Shown: positions 11,032-18,566 of the stretch, one piece after another | How the letters are laid out: each line of letters starts with the position of its first letter | How positions within the stretch are numbered: the stretch's first letter is position 1 | Assembly (NCBI GenBank): GCA_947387575.1 | Contig: CANDOC010000015.1 | Coordinates: forward strand, 22,343 to 86,342 | Length of the DNA: 64,000 bases | Source of the DNA: Spongorhabdus nitratireducens | GTDB lineage: Bacteria; Pseudomonadota; Gammaproteobacteria; Pseudomonadales; Endozoicomonadaceae | Reading direction: 5' to 3' | Translations under genes and position numbers: made by a program | The notes under the pieces: model-generated | Database searches by the model: none | What the model saw: the letters and a program-made list of their open reading frames with translations, nothing else | Told to the model about the DNA's origin: nothing

Positions 11032-12519
11032 ATGCAACGGGAACAATGGGCCTCACGCACCGGGTTTATTCTCGCCGCTGTGGGCTCTGCTATCGGTCTT
11101 GGTAATATCTGGCGTTTCCCCTATATGGCCTATGAAAATGGCGGGGGCGCTTTCTTGATTCCTTATTTCTTCGCCATGCTGACCGCCGGTATTCCATTTA
11201 TGATTATGGAGTTCGGACTGGGACAGAAACTGCGCAGTGCGGCTCCCAGAGCATTCTCTCTGCTCAGTTCAAAGGCTGAATCTCTGGGCTGGTTTCAGGT
11301 CTCGATCGCGGCTGTGATTGCCTGCTACTACGTAGCTGTTATCGGTTGGGCAATTTCCTATTTTGGTTTCTCGTTCACCCAAAGCTGGGGTGCTGATGCC
11401 AACGGATTCTTCTTTAATAATTACTTGCAGCTGGGTAGCGATAACGGGCCTTCGGCGCTGGGGTCATTGCAATGGCATATTGTCGGCCCGGTATTGCTGG
11501 CCTGGGCAGTAAGCTTCTATGCCACCTATACCGGCGTACGAACCGGTATCGAGCGGCTTGGCAAGATCCTGATGCCGGTATTGTTCCTGATGGTACTGGT
11601 GCTGACATTGCGCGTGCTGATGCTGCCAGGTGCTGTGGATGGTGTGAACTGGTTGTTCAAGCCTGACTTTGGAGCGCTGACCAATCCTGATGTATGGTCT
11701 GCGGCGTATGGTCAGATCTTCTTCACCCTGAGTGTGGGCTTCGCAATTATGATTGCCTACTCCAGCTATCTGCCGAAGAAATCGGACATTAACAACAACG
11801 CCATGATGACCGTGTTTATCAACTGTGGTTTTTCATTGCTGGCTGGTGTGATGATCTTTGCCGTACTGGGCTATATGGCGGCAGAGCAGGGTGTAGCGAT
11901 TACTGAAGTAGTGAGTGCCGGGGTTGGTCTGGCATTTGTCACTATTCCAACAGCAATCAACCTGCTGCCACTGCCCTGGTTGTTAGGGCCTATGTTCTTC
12001 CTGGCGCTGGTTGTGGCTGGATTCAGCTCCCATGTATCGATTATGGAAGCGATTGTTTCCTCGGCGATGGACAAGACTGGTTGGAGCCGTCGCAAGGCTG
12101 CGAGTGTAATTTGTGGTGGCGGTGCAATCGTATCGCTGGCATTTGCAACCAACGGTGGTCTGCTGTTACTCGATTTGGTGGATTACTACATTAACAATGT
12201 TGCGCTGCTGACCAGCTGCCTGATTGAACTGCTGGTTGTGGGCTGGGTGTTGTTCAAAATGCCGGAACTCCGCAGCCACGTAAACAGCGTTTCTGAAATT
12301 ACGGTAGGTCGCTGGTGGGAGTTCACCCTGCGCTACCTGTGTGTTGCCATGCTGTTGGTGATTATTGGCAATAACCTGCTGACAGCTATCAGTGAAAACT
12401 ATGGCGGTTATGCCACAGCTGACCAGCTGGTGTTTGGCTGGGGCTTGCTGGCCGCAATGGTCGTGGGCAGTGTACTGCTGTCCAGACAAACTTCTTACCC
12501 TGTCGCCGCGGAGGCATGA
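11032..12519 (+). CDS. Neurotransmitter:sodium symporter (NSS) family amino-acid transporter
   Basis: This 495-residue carrier has about 12 hydrophobic segments. TM1 is WASRTGFILAAVGSAIGLGN followed by IWRFPYMAYENGGGAF, the Na+/substrate-binding signature of the LeuT/NSS family. The substrate is probably a neutral amino acid. The start ATG at 11032 has a GGAG ribosome-binding site six bases upstream; an upstream in-frame ATG at 10951 is less likely. The 30-codon MetS-type gene begins 3 nt after the stop, as in methionine/alanine NSS systems that need a one-helix partner. Confidence 0.92.
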   Translation: MQREQWASRTGFILAAVGSAIGLGNIWRFPYMAYENGGGAFLIPYFFAMLTAGIPFMIMEFGLGQKLRSAAPRAFSLLSSKAESLGWFQVSIAAVIACYYVAVIGWAISYFGFSFTQSWGADANGFFFNNYLQLGSDNGPSALGSLQWHIVGPVLLAWAVSFYATYTGVRTGIERLGKILMPVLFLMVLVLTLRVLMLPGAVDGVNWLFKPDFGALTNPDVWSAAYGQIFFTLSVGFAIMIAYSSYLPKKSDINNNAMMTVFINCGFSLLAGVMIFAVLGYMAAEQGVAITEVVSAGVGLAFVTIPTAINLLPLPWLLGPMFFLALVVAGFSSHVSIMEAIVSSAMDKTGWSRRKAASVICGGGAIVSLAFATNGGLLLLDLVDYYINNVALLTSCLIELLVVGWVLFKMPELRSHVNSVSEITVGRWWEFTLRYLCVAMLLVIIGNNLLTAISENYGGYATADQLVFGWGLLAAMVVGSVLLSRQTSYPVAAEA

Positions 12520-12522
12520 AAT

Positions 12523-12615
12523 ATGACAACAGCAGCTATTGGTATGATGTTTATGGGTTTTGCTATCACCTGGGGTGGAGCTGCGCTCTGTATCCGTAAA
12601 GCAATGAAAAGCTGA
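12523..12615 (+). CDS. MetS-type small subunit of NSS transporter, 30 residues
   Basis: This tiny gene (ATG 12523, TGA 12613) encodes a single predicted transmembrane helix: IGMMFMGFAITWGGAALCI then a basic tail RKAMKS. The composition, the GFAITWGGA core and its place 3 nt after an NSS carrier stop codon match the MetS-like NSS small subunits, first described with MetP in Corynebacterium. It is easily missed by length cut-offs. A terminator follows 20 nt later, so the two genes form a closed operon. Confidence 0.88.
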   Translation: MTTAAIGMMFMGFAITWGGAALCIRKAMKS

Positions 12616-12634
12616 GATCTGTTTTGACCAATAT

Positions 12635-12663
12635 AAAAAGCCGGGATATTTCCCGGCTTTTTA
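12635..12663 (+). terminator. Rho-independent terminator after NSS/MetS genes
   Basis: AAAAAGCCGGGA pairs with TCCCGGCTTTTT across TATT. The A/T-flanked perfect stem can terminate in both directions, but only the plus-strand operon ends here; the minus-strand gene at 12705 begins its transcript elsewhere and ends nearby, so it may share it. Confidence 0.9.
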
Positions 12664-12704
12664 TATAAGAGTCACAGCGACATAGGATCTGTTTTTGTTG
12701 GTTT

Positions 12705-14570
12705 TCACTTAGTGTGTATATTTACCTTGGCCTGACCAGAGTTGAATGGTGTTCCATTGAGGTGATGTGCGTTTTTATCTACTGCTACCTGGATGTTTTT
12801 CAGCCGATTCCTGACTGTGTGAGCACAGGGCCTGTCTGCTGGGTGGCAGCTTAATAATTCAGTACACAGATATAAGAACTGTATTCCTATAGGTGAAGAT
12901 AAGAACGGAGAGGGATCAAACCCTCCGCCTTCCAGTATTTTGAGCGGGATCTCCTCGGCATTGGCAAACAGGCCATAAAGAGCCAGGCCAAGCAGCCACA
13001 TATCAATCGATGTACCCTCAGAACAGCCGCCCAGTAGAAGCTCCGGGGCGAACATATGCGGCAGATCGTCATAGGGCATGCAGGTAATCGGAGCAAAGGC
13101 TGCAGGGAATCCAAAACCGGGGTTTGTCAGGTAGATACGTGATAAATCATGATTGTAAAATATATGCGAAAGCTGCAGGTTCAGGTGTGTCAGGTTTTTG
13201 CTGTGAAAATAATCTATTGCCTGTATTAATAATAATCCGATTAGAATCTTTTTAGTCAGCGCCATATTTGTTGGGTCAGTCATAGGTTGTAATAGTGGCT
13301 GACCTTTATGATTCAACGAAAACGCAATACACCACTCAGTTGTACTACAGCTCGACCATGAAAGTGGCAGTAAACAGTTTTCAACTCCTTTTCTAAAAAG
13401 GTGATATCCGGTCATGTGTAGCTTTTTGGCGCAATAGGGCTCAATCGCGTCGAAACAATCCGCGCACTGAAAATATGCCGGACTTTGTTTATGCTCGGTG
13501 CAATCTACTCCAAGCATACTCTTCCCAAAAAAATAACGAGACTTGCACTCAGTACAATCAATCACTTTAAACTGAAAACCACAGTTTTCGGGGACAGTAA
13601 TATTATTTTGACAGGAGTTTAGAGCACTTCTGCAGCACTGCTTTATATCTTCAAGAGTGAAATTAAGGCTTTCATAATCAGTATCTTCTTCCATGAACTG
13701 AAGAAATGGCTGAGGCTTGAGAGTAAATGAAGGCAAAGAGATTGTTGCAGTGTCATCAAATTGTGACTGACGTTTAATGACGACTCCGGAGGGTGGGAGA
13801 GAGCTGATACAAAATTTGCCGTTGGAACGGTGACAGTCGAGCAACCATGAAGTCTCATCTTTGGAGCTCAGGGTCACACATGACAGCTGATAAAGAGGAG
13901 GGATTAAGTCATCATGCTGTAGCCAGTCGATCAACCTTGAGCGTAAAATCTTGATGGGGGCATACCAAGGCTCTCTGGCTTTATACCATATGGGAATTGC
14001 AGCCTTTAGACCGGGTTGTTGTAGTTGAGGTGAGCCATCATACAGGTCTGGAAAAATAATTAGATTCTGTTCTTCGGTTTGAATACCGATATTTAAGCCT
14101 GGGCGAGGTGTAACAATTATCAGCTGGTTGTGTAAGCCCGGAGTCTCCAGTACATATTGTTCCCGGCTATTAGGGCTTAGACAAAAAGAAGATTGGGAGT
14201 AAAAGCTTTTAGGCGCTTTTCGGGAAGAAGCCCGAATCATATTTCTGATGTGTTTTAGTCCATGATCACTCAGCTTGACCGGCTCGACTCTGATTTCATT
14301 GAGGTATTCGTGATTTTTGGCAAGTTCTGCCAATTCAATCTCTACAATTCCTCTGTGAGTGTAGGTGCAATAGACTTCCTTGATTTCAATTGAAGTCCAT
14401 TCAAGAGACTGGATTGTTCTTGCCAAAACAGAGGTTATGAGAGGGACTGTACAGGTCTCGCGCTCAGGAAATATGAGACTGGAATTCGAGGAAAAACTGA
14501 TAATAAAGGCGGTAGCTGTGTACGAGCCTTCGGTAGGGAAGCCTGCCTTTCCAAACCGGGCAGATATCAA
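12705..14570 (-). CDS. Eukaryotic-like pseudokinase with Cys/His (B-box/ZZ-like) cluster; start possibly frameshifted
   Basis: The frame holds 621 codons from a TTG at 14570. Residues 1-330 match nothing I recognise. Residues 339-390 hold a zinc-finger-like cluster (C339, C342, C357, H360, C369, C372, C380, H385, H390) resembling B-box or ZZ spacing. Residues about 440-590 look like a protein-kinase C-lobe: LLLIQAIDYFHSKNLTHLN aligns with alphaE and the catalytic loop, FAPE (507-510) with APE, SIDMWLLGLALYGLF (521-535) with DxWSxGxxLYxL, and HPADRP carries the Arg (580) that pairs with the APE Glu. The catalytic residues are lost: HRDLKxxN reads HLNLQLSH (462-469) and DFG reads NPG (483-485). 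No VAIK Lys or Gly-loop is seen, so this is a pseudokinase. The TTG lacks a ribosome-binding site. A signal peptide, MPPKKKIFLLVLLLISA, appears if an ATG at 14608 is joined by -1 slippage on A9 (14591-14599). Confidence 0.7.
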   Translation of the reverse strand: MISARFGKAGFPTEGSYTATAFIISFSSNSSLIFPERETCTVPLITSVLARTIQSLEWTSIEIKEVYCTYTHRGIVEIELAELAKNHEYLNEIRVEPVKLSDHGLKHIRNMIRASSRKAPKSFYSQSSFCLSPNSREQYVLETPGLHNQLIIVTPRPGLNIGIQTEEQNLIIFPDLYDGSPQLQQPGLKAAIPIWYKAREPWYAPIKILRSRLIDWLQHDDLIPPLYQLSCVTLSSKDETSWLLDCHRSNGKFCISSLPPSGVVIKRQSQFDDTATISLPSFTLKPQPFLQFMEEDTDYESLNFTLEDIKQCCRSALNSCQNNITVPENCGFQFKVIDCTECKSRYFFGKSMLGVDCTEHKQSPAYFQCADCFDAIEPYCAKKLHMTGYHLFRKGVENCLLPLSWSSCSTTEWCIAFSLNHKGQPLLQPMTDPTNMALTKKILIGLLLIQAIDYFHSKNLTHLNLQLSHIFYNHDLSRIYLTNPGFGFPAAFAPITCMPYDDLPHMFAPELLLGGCSEGTSIDMWLLGLALYGLFANAEEIPLKILEGGGFDPSPFLSSPIGIQFLYLCTELLSCHPADRPCAHTVRNRLKNIQVAVDKNAHHLNGTPFNSGQAKVNIHTK

Positions 14571-14735
14571 TAATAAAACTAACAGGAAAATTTTTTTTTA
14601 GGAGGCATATCCAACTTGCACAACTTCTTATATCAAACCAATAACACATTAGTATTGATTGATTATTTTACAAGCTGGAATAGCAGCCCCCTGTGCAATG
14701 ACTACTTTAGTTTATCTGGCGCAGGGGGAGAGAGG

Positions 14736-15386
14736 TCAGGCAGCTACTGAATGGTTCTTGTTTTCTGCACGGATAATTTCCTGAATTTGTGCAGCTACTG
14801 CCCGCTCACAACCAAAGTTGTCCCAGCTGGTGGTCAGCAGTGGCGTGCCCATCATTTCACAAATCTGTGGCAGCATCGCTTCGTGATAGTTATGGATATC
14901 ACGAATATAGGAAAGCGGCGTTCCATCTTCTGCCTGGCGTGCACGCTGTTGCAGTCGCTTGTGAGCGATTTCAGGCGTAGTACGCAGGTAAACCACAGCA
15001 CTGATGCGCGGATAGTCCTTCAGCCGACGCTGTATTTCACAGTAATGCAGCATCAGGTTTTCGTCCGGCTGAGGCATGGACAGAAAGTTGGCCTGGGTGA
15101 AAATCAGATCTGAGTAGAGTGAACGCTCAATCAGATAGTTTTTATCTGTTGGCAGGCTCTCAACCAGTGCAGCGCGACGCTCGGTAATGTACTGCTGGAA
15201 ACGAATCCTGCAGCCGGAGTCAGCTGGATGACGGGTAAAGTCTTCCAGCAAAGCAGTAAATTTCGGATCGTCGACCGGCTCCTTTAGGTGTTCCCAGCCC
15301 AGTTCAGCCGCCAGCTTTGGCAGCAGTGTTGTTTTTCCGGCAGCAATATTGGCTTCAACAGCAACAAAGTGATTCTTTTGCATCAT
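14736..15386 (-). CDS. Deoxynucleoside kinase (dCK/dGK family)
   Basis: This 216-residue kinase of the deoxyribonucleoside kinase family has a P-loop (VEANIAAGKTTLL), the LKEPVDD substrate-side segment, and ERSLYSDLIFTQANF, the (D/E)RS motif with catalytic Glu and Arg. VVYLRTTPEIAHKRLQQRAR is the LID arginine region. It phosphorylates deoxynucleosides for salvage; base preference cannot be read. It lies 26 bp downstream of tdk on the same strand, forming a salvage pair. The start could be ATG 15386 or the adjacent ATG 15383. Confidence 0.88.
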   Translation of the reverse strand: MMQKNHFVAVEANIAAGKTTLLPKLAAELGWEHLKEPVDDPKFTALLEDFTRHPADSGCRIRFQQYITERRAALVESLPTDKNYLIERSLYSDLIFTQANFLSMPQPDENLMLHYCEIQRRLKDYPRISAVVYLRTTPEIAHKRLQQRARQAEDGTPLSYIRDIHNYHEAMLPQICEMMGTPLLTTSWDNFGCERAVAAQIQEIIRAENKNHSVAA

Positions 15387-15412
15387 ATATCCGTCAGGTC
15401 AGTCTTTGTTGC

Positions 15413-15955
15413 TCAGGCAGGTTCCAGAAAACAGCGGGTGCAAACCGGGAAGTAACTCTGGTCGTGTCCGACAATGATTGTGCGTCCCTGGGTATCGCCG
15501 GTAAATTTGGTAAACTGTGCCGGTTCACCGCACTCGCAGTCGGCAAACAGGGGCTCCAGTTTCTGGGCAAAGCGGGTAATGGTTTCCGCTGCGCTGAAGG
15601 TATTGCCCTTGTAGTCTGTCATCAGGCCATAAAAGCGAATCTGGCAGCCGGTATCCAGTGACAGCCGAACCAGATCAAGCACAGTCTGGGACGCCAGGAA
15701 CTGAGCTTCATCAATCAGCAATACATCACACTGACTTTTGTCGATGTGAGCCATCAGCTCGGCATTGTTGCGGAATACGTAGCAGTTCAGTTCGCTACCG
15801 TTACGGCTCTTGACCCGTCCATCCGGAGAGCGGGTGTCCAGTGCCGGACGGACGACGGCGACTGTATGGTTGTCAGACAGGGCATAGTAGTCACCGATAA
15901 GACGAGCGGTCTTGCCGGATTTCATCGGGCCGTAAATGAAAGTAACTGCTGTCAT
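15413..15955 (-). CDS. tdk: Thymidine kinase (type II)
   Basis: This 180-residue cytosolic enzyme phosphorylates thymidine to dTMP. It has the P-loop FIYGPMKSGKT, the DEAQF Walker B segment, the lasso-loop region near TQGRTIIVGHDQSYFPVCTRC and the zinc-binding pairs CECGE and CTRC. It is somewhat shorter than E. coli Tdk (205), lacking the C-terminal extension. It precedes the deoxynucleoside kinase gene, apparently in one transcript. Confidence 0.94.
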   Translation of the reverse strand: MTAVTFIYGPMKSGKTARLIGDYYALSDNHTVAVVRPALDTRSPDGRVKSRNGSELNCYVFRNNAELMAHIDKSQCDVLLIDEAQFLASQTVLDLVRLSLDTGCQIRFYGLMTDYKGNTFSAAETITRFAQKLEPLFADCECGEPAQFTKFTGDTQGRTIIVGHDQSYFPVCTRCFLEPA

Positions 15956-16099
15956 TGTCTCTCCACCGGTCAGGTTCTCTGTAATAATCCCTGAAAACAG
16001 GTCATTTGGCTGACCGGGTACTCATGCTGGGTTGGATGCGGAACTATAGGGAGAGGCTACCAGCCTCGCAATAGGTATATCAACGTTTTGACTAAATGA

Positions 16100-16131
16100 G
16101 AAAACAGCGTCATATAGCACGAGACGCTGTC
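16100..16131 (-). terminator. Rho-independent terminator after tusDCBE
   Basis: ACAGCGTC (16104-16111) and GACGCTGT (16123-16130) form an 8-bp stem. On the minus strand it is followed by TTTTC. It lies about 55 bp after the tusE stop. Confidence 0.75.
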
Positions 16132-16184
16132 CAGTCTCTGTCGTCCGCTACTTTAGCGATTATTTTTACCTGCTTTTTAACTGG

Positions 16185-16502
16185 CTAGAAGCAGTTATCC
16201 GGTCTTGGCAGACCGGCAATACGTGCCGCTACCCGTGCCGGACTTTCAGGAAAAAGCTGCATCAGATAGATACCGCTGCTTTTCTCTTTGCCCAGTTTGG
16301 ATGCGATGTATTTGGCAAAGGGGCGCATGGAGGGCGCGTGCTCAAAAGTCTGGTAGAAATCCTGTAGTACCTGAATGATTTCCCAATGTGCTGCTGACAG
16401 GGTAATACTGTCCATAGCGGCCAGCTGCTCGGCAACTTCCGGGCTCCAGTCAGTGATATCCAGCAGATAACCGTCTTTATCCAGGTTCAGTGTGTCAGTC
16501 AT
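16185..16502 (-). CDS. tusE: Sulfur relay protein TusE/DsrC family
   Basis: This 105-residue protein begins with MTDTLNLDKDGYLLDITDWS and ends GLPRPDNCF, carrying the conserved penultimate cysteine (C104) that accepts persulfide sulfur from TusD. It passes the sulfur to MnmA for 2-thiolation of tRNA wobble uridine. RPFAKYIASKLG and the YLMQLFPESPA block are typical of the family. Its ATG abuts the tusB stop, and it is the last gene of tusDCBE. Confidence 0.95.
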   Translation of the reverse strand: MTDTLNLDKDGYLLDITDWSPEVAEQLAAMDSITLSAAHWEIIQVLQDFYQTFEHAPSMRPFAKYIASKLGKEKSSGIYLMQLFPESPARVAARIAGLPRPDNCF

Positions 16503-16787
16503 TCAATACCAGCTCAGCGTTTTGTGGTGAGTTTCTGTCAGGGTGACGAACTCGGCATAGGAAACCAGGGTGACATGCCCGGGAACACGAGCCTGCAAGC
16601 CTCTGGCTTCAATATCCGGTGCCAGAGCATACAGTTTGAAGTCCGACAGGTCATTTTCGGTTTTCAGCAGTGAATACACGCCATCTTCAATAAACAGCAG
16701 TGCCTGGCCCTTCTGAGCGACCCGCAGGCAGTTTTTCAGGCCGAGGTGGCTGTTATCCGGGTGAGGAATAAGGTGCAATACACTCAT
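16503..16787 (-). CDS. tusB: Sulfur relay protein TusB/DsrH
   Basis: This 94-residue subunit of the TusBCD complex opens MSVLHLIPHPDNS, with ALLFIEDGVYSLL in the middle. The ATG at 16787 overlaps the tusC stop (TGATG), so coupling is expected. The preceding in-frame TTG would add one residue but is less likely. TusB keeps the DsrE fold but lacks the catalytic Cys found in TusD. Confidence 0.92.
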   Translation of the reverse strand: MSVLHLIPHPDNSHLGLKNCLRVAQKGQALLFIEDGVYSLLKTENDLSDFKLYALAPDIEARGLQARVPGHVTLVSYAEFVTLTETHHKTLSWY

Positions 16788-17146
16788 CAAAAGGTCACCA
16801 CGCTGGTATGACTGTCGATCAGGTCGGACAAGGCGCCTGCTTTCAGGACTTCAACTTCTGAAACAAGATCTTCCGCTGTCAGGTTGTGTTGTTTTAATGC
16901 CTGGGCATCGACTACCAGTCGCTCAATACCGTAAAGAGGCAATGAGGCATGCAGGGCGTTGAGGTTTTTCTGCTGGATTTCAGCCGGGTTTTGATTGCCG
17001 AGTAGCTGCAGTACACCGTCACCCAGGAACAACAGGGTCACATTCAGATCATAGGTGGCTGCAACCAATGCTGAATCGAGCGCTTCCCGTGCTGTCAGGC
17101 TGCCATAAGGAGGTTTGGTCATAATGACGCAGAGAGAGTGATCCAT
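16787..17146 (-). CDS. tusC: Sulfur relay protein TusC/DsrF
   Basis: This 119-residue subunit, identical in length to E. coli TusC, starts MDHSLCVIMTKPPYGSLTAR and contains EALDSALVAATYDLNVTLLF and GDGVLQLL. I chose the ATG at 17146 because AGGAGG lies just upstream; a longer frame reaching 17221 would run into tusD. It forms the TusBCD sulfur-transfer complex. Confidence 0.93.
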   Translation of the reverse strand: MDHSLCVIMTKPPYGSLTAREALDSALVAATYDLNVTLLFLGDGVLQLLGNQNPAEIQQKNLNALHASLPLYGIERLVVDAQALKQHNLTAEDLVSEVEVLKAGALSDLIDSHTSVVTF

Positions 17147-17156
17147 GATATGCCTC

Positions 17157-17549
17157 CTAGCTGCCAAAGCTGATAAAACGGTCAGATTCGACCATGGCGT
17201 CAATAAGCTGACCAAGCCCACTCAGCTCATGGCCGTCGGCCATATTAGCGGCACTGCGTTGGTAGCGTTCGGCTTCTTCACTGTTGATGACGCCACGCTT
17301 GAGCGCAGCAGCAATACACACAACAGAATCGATGCTGTGATCCGTGCAGAACTGCTGCCAGTTCTGAGGCAATGCCAGCTCATCCTGGCCTGCTACCGCA
17401 AGCGATGATCCACTATGAACGCCATCCTGATAGAAAAATATTCGATGGATTGAATGCCCGGCTTCAATCAGTGCCTGAGCGAATGACAGGGCTGTCTGAT
17501 TGGCCTGGGAAGAGTAGGGCGCTGCACGTACCGCCAGACTATATTTCAT
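17157..17549 (-). CDS. tusD: Sulfurtransferase TusD/DsrE
   Basis: This 130-residue protein has the N-terminal MKYSLAVRAAPYSSQA, FFYQDGVHSGSS and the active-site segment SVVCIAAALKRGV, with Cys78 matching the E. coli catalytic cysteine that takes sulfur from TusA. It is the first gene of tusDCBE. The cluster lies next to yccA, matching the yccA-tusE neighbourhood in enterobacteria. Confidence 0.95.
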   Translation of the reverse strand: MKYSLAVRAAPYSSQANQTALSFAQALIEAGHSIHRIFFYQDGVHSGSSLAVAGQDELALPQNWQQFCTDHSIDSVVCIAAALKRGVINSEEAERYQRSAANMADGHELSGLGQLIDAMVESDRFISFGS

Positions 17550-17603
17550 GATCGGTTAACTACTTTTGACCGGTTAATGACTTTGTTTAATTGCAGCAGA
17601 AAT

Positions 17604-17632
17604 AAAACAGGCCCGGATATCCGGGCCTGTTT
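17604..17632 (-). terminator. Rho-independent terminator after yccA
   Basis: AAAACAGGCCCGGA and TCCGGGCCTGTTTT form a near-perfect palindromic hairpin with an A-tract and a T-tract on opposite sides. It lies about 70 bp after the yccA stop and before tusD, insulating the two leftward units. Confidence 0.88.
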
Positions 17633-17702
17633 TACTGTTTTTTAGCGATGCCAGTCGCTAAACAGTGTACTGGAAAAAGTGCTTTTGCACTCCTTGCCAG
17701 TA

Positions 17703-18365
17703 TCAGTCGTCACTCATACCCAGCAGGTGCAGCAGGGCGGTGAACAGGTTCAGTACGTCCAGGTACAGCGCAACAGTGGCACGGATATAGTTGGTTTCAC
17801 CACCGTGCAGGATGCGGCTGGTATCAAACAGAATCAGGCCGGACATCAGCAGTACGATACCTGCGGACAGGGCCATATGACCAGTCTGGGACGGGAAGAA
17901 AATCAGTACGATGCTGGCAATCAGCATGACGATCAGACCCACAAACAGGAAGCCTCCCATAAAGGAGAAATCTTTCTTGGTGGTCAGAACGTATGCAGAC
18001 AGCGAGAAGAATACCAGAGCTGTACCGGCCAGAGCCTGCATGATGATGCTGGCGCCGTTAGCCATACCCAGATAGTGGTTCAGCATGGGGCCAAGCGAAG
18101 CACCCATGACGCCGGTAAAGGCAAATACTGCTACCAGACCTTTGCCGGAATCAGCAGTTTTATGAACAACGAACAGCAGGCCTAGGCCTACCAGAGTCAG
18201 AACAAAGGCAGTACCACGACCAATGTCGGCAGCCATTGCAACACCGGCTGTTACGGCGCTGAACAGCAGAGTCATTGCCAGCAGCATGTAAGTATTGCGC
18301 AGAACCTTGTGCATCGGCTCTACGGCGGTACTGTGGGCCGAGGCCGGCATACCGAATCGTGACAT
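17703..18365 (-). CDS. yccA: Bax inhibitor-1 family inner-membrane protein YccA
   Basis: This 220-residue polytopic protein with seven hydrophobic segments matches E. coli YccA (219). NTYMLLAMTLLFSAVTAGVA, GPMLNHYLGMANGASIIMQA and the C-terminal NYIRATVALYLDVLNLF, with its conserved acidic residues, are family hallmarks (TMBIM). E. coli YccA modulates FtsH proteolysis of SecY; the same role is inferred. It is a single-gene unit ended by the hairpin at 17604-17632. Confidence 0.92.
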   Translation of the reverse strand: MSRFGMPASAHSTAVEPMHKVLRNTYMLLAMTLLFSAVTAGVAMAADIGRGTAFVLTLVGLGLLFVVHKTADSGKGLVAVFAFTGVMGASLGPMLNHYLGMANGASIIMQALAGTALVFFSLSAYVLTTKKDFSFMGGFLFVGLIVMLIASIVLIFFPSQTGHMALSAGIVLLMSGLILFDTSRILHGGETNYIRATVALYLDVLNLFTALLHLLGMSDD

Positions 18366-18566
18366 ATTGTGGTCCCTCTTATAACAGGAAGTAATACCAG
18401 AACTGCGTGTCCGGGCTGATCCGCGAAAAGCGCGAATATTTCCTTAATATTTGACTTAATTCAATTATATACCGTGAATACTACCGGCGAGAGAGCTTAA
18501 ATCAAGAGTACCCTAGCAAAATGCTCGGTTTTGAACGCTCTCTTGCTTATTACATACCAGCCTGAC

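Noticed and set aside
14687..14728. CCCCCTGTGC/GCGCAGGGGG stem downstream of the deoxynucleoside kinase gene
   Set aside because: The loop is 22 nt and no U-tract follows on the minus strand, so I did not call it a terminator.
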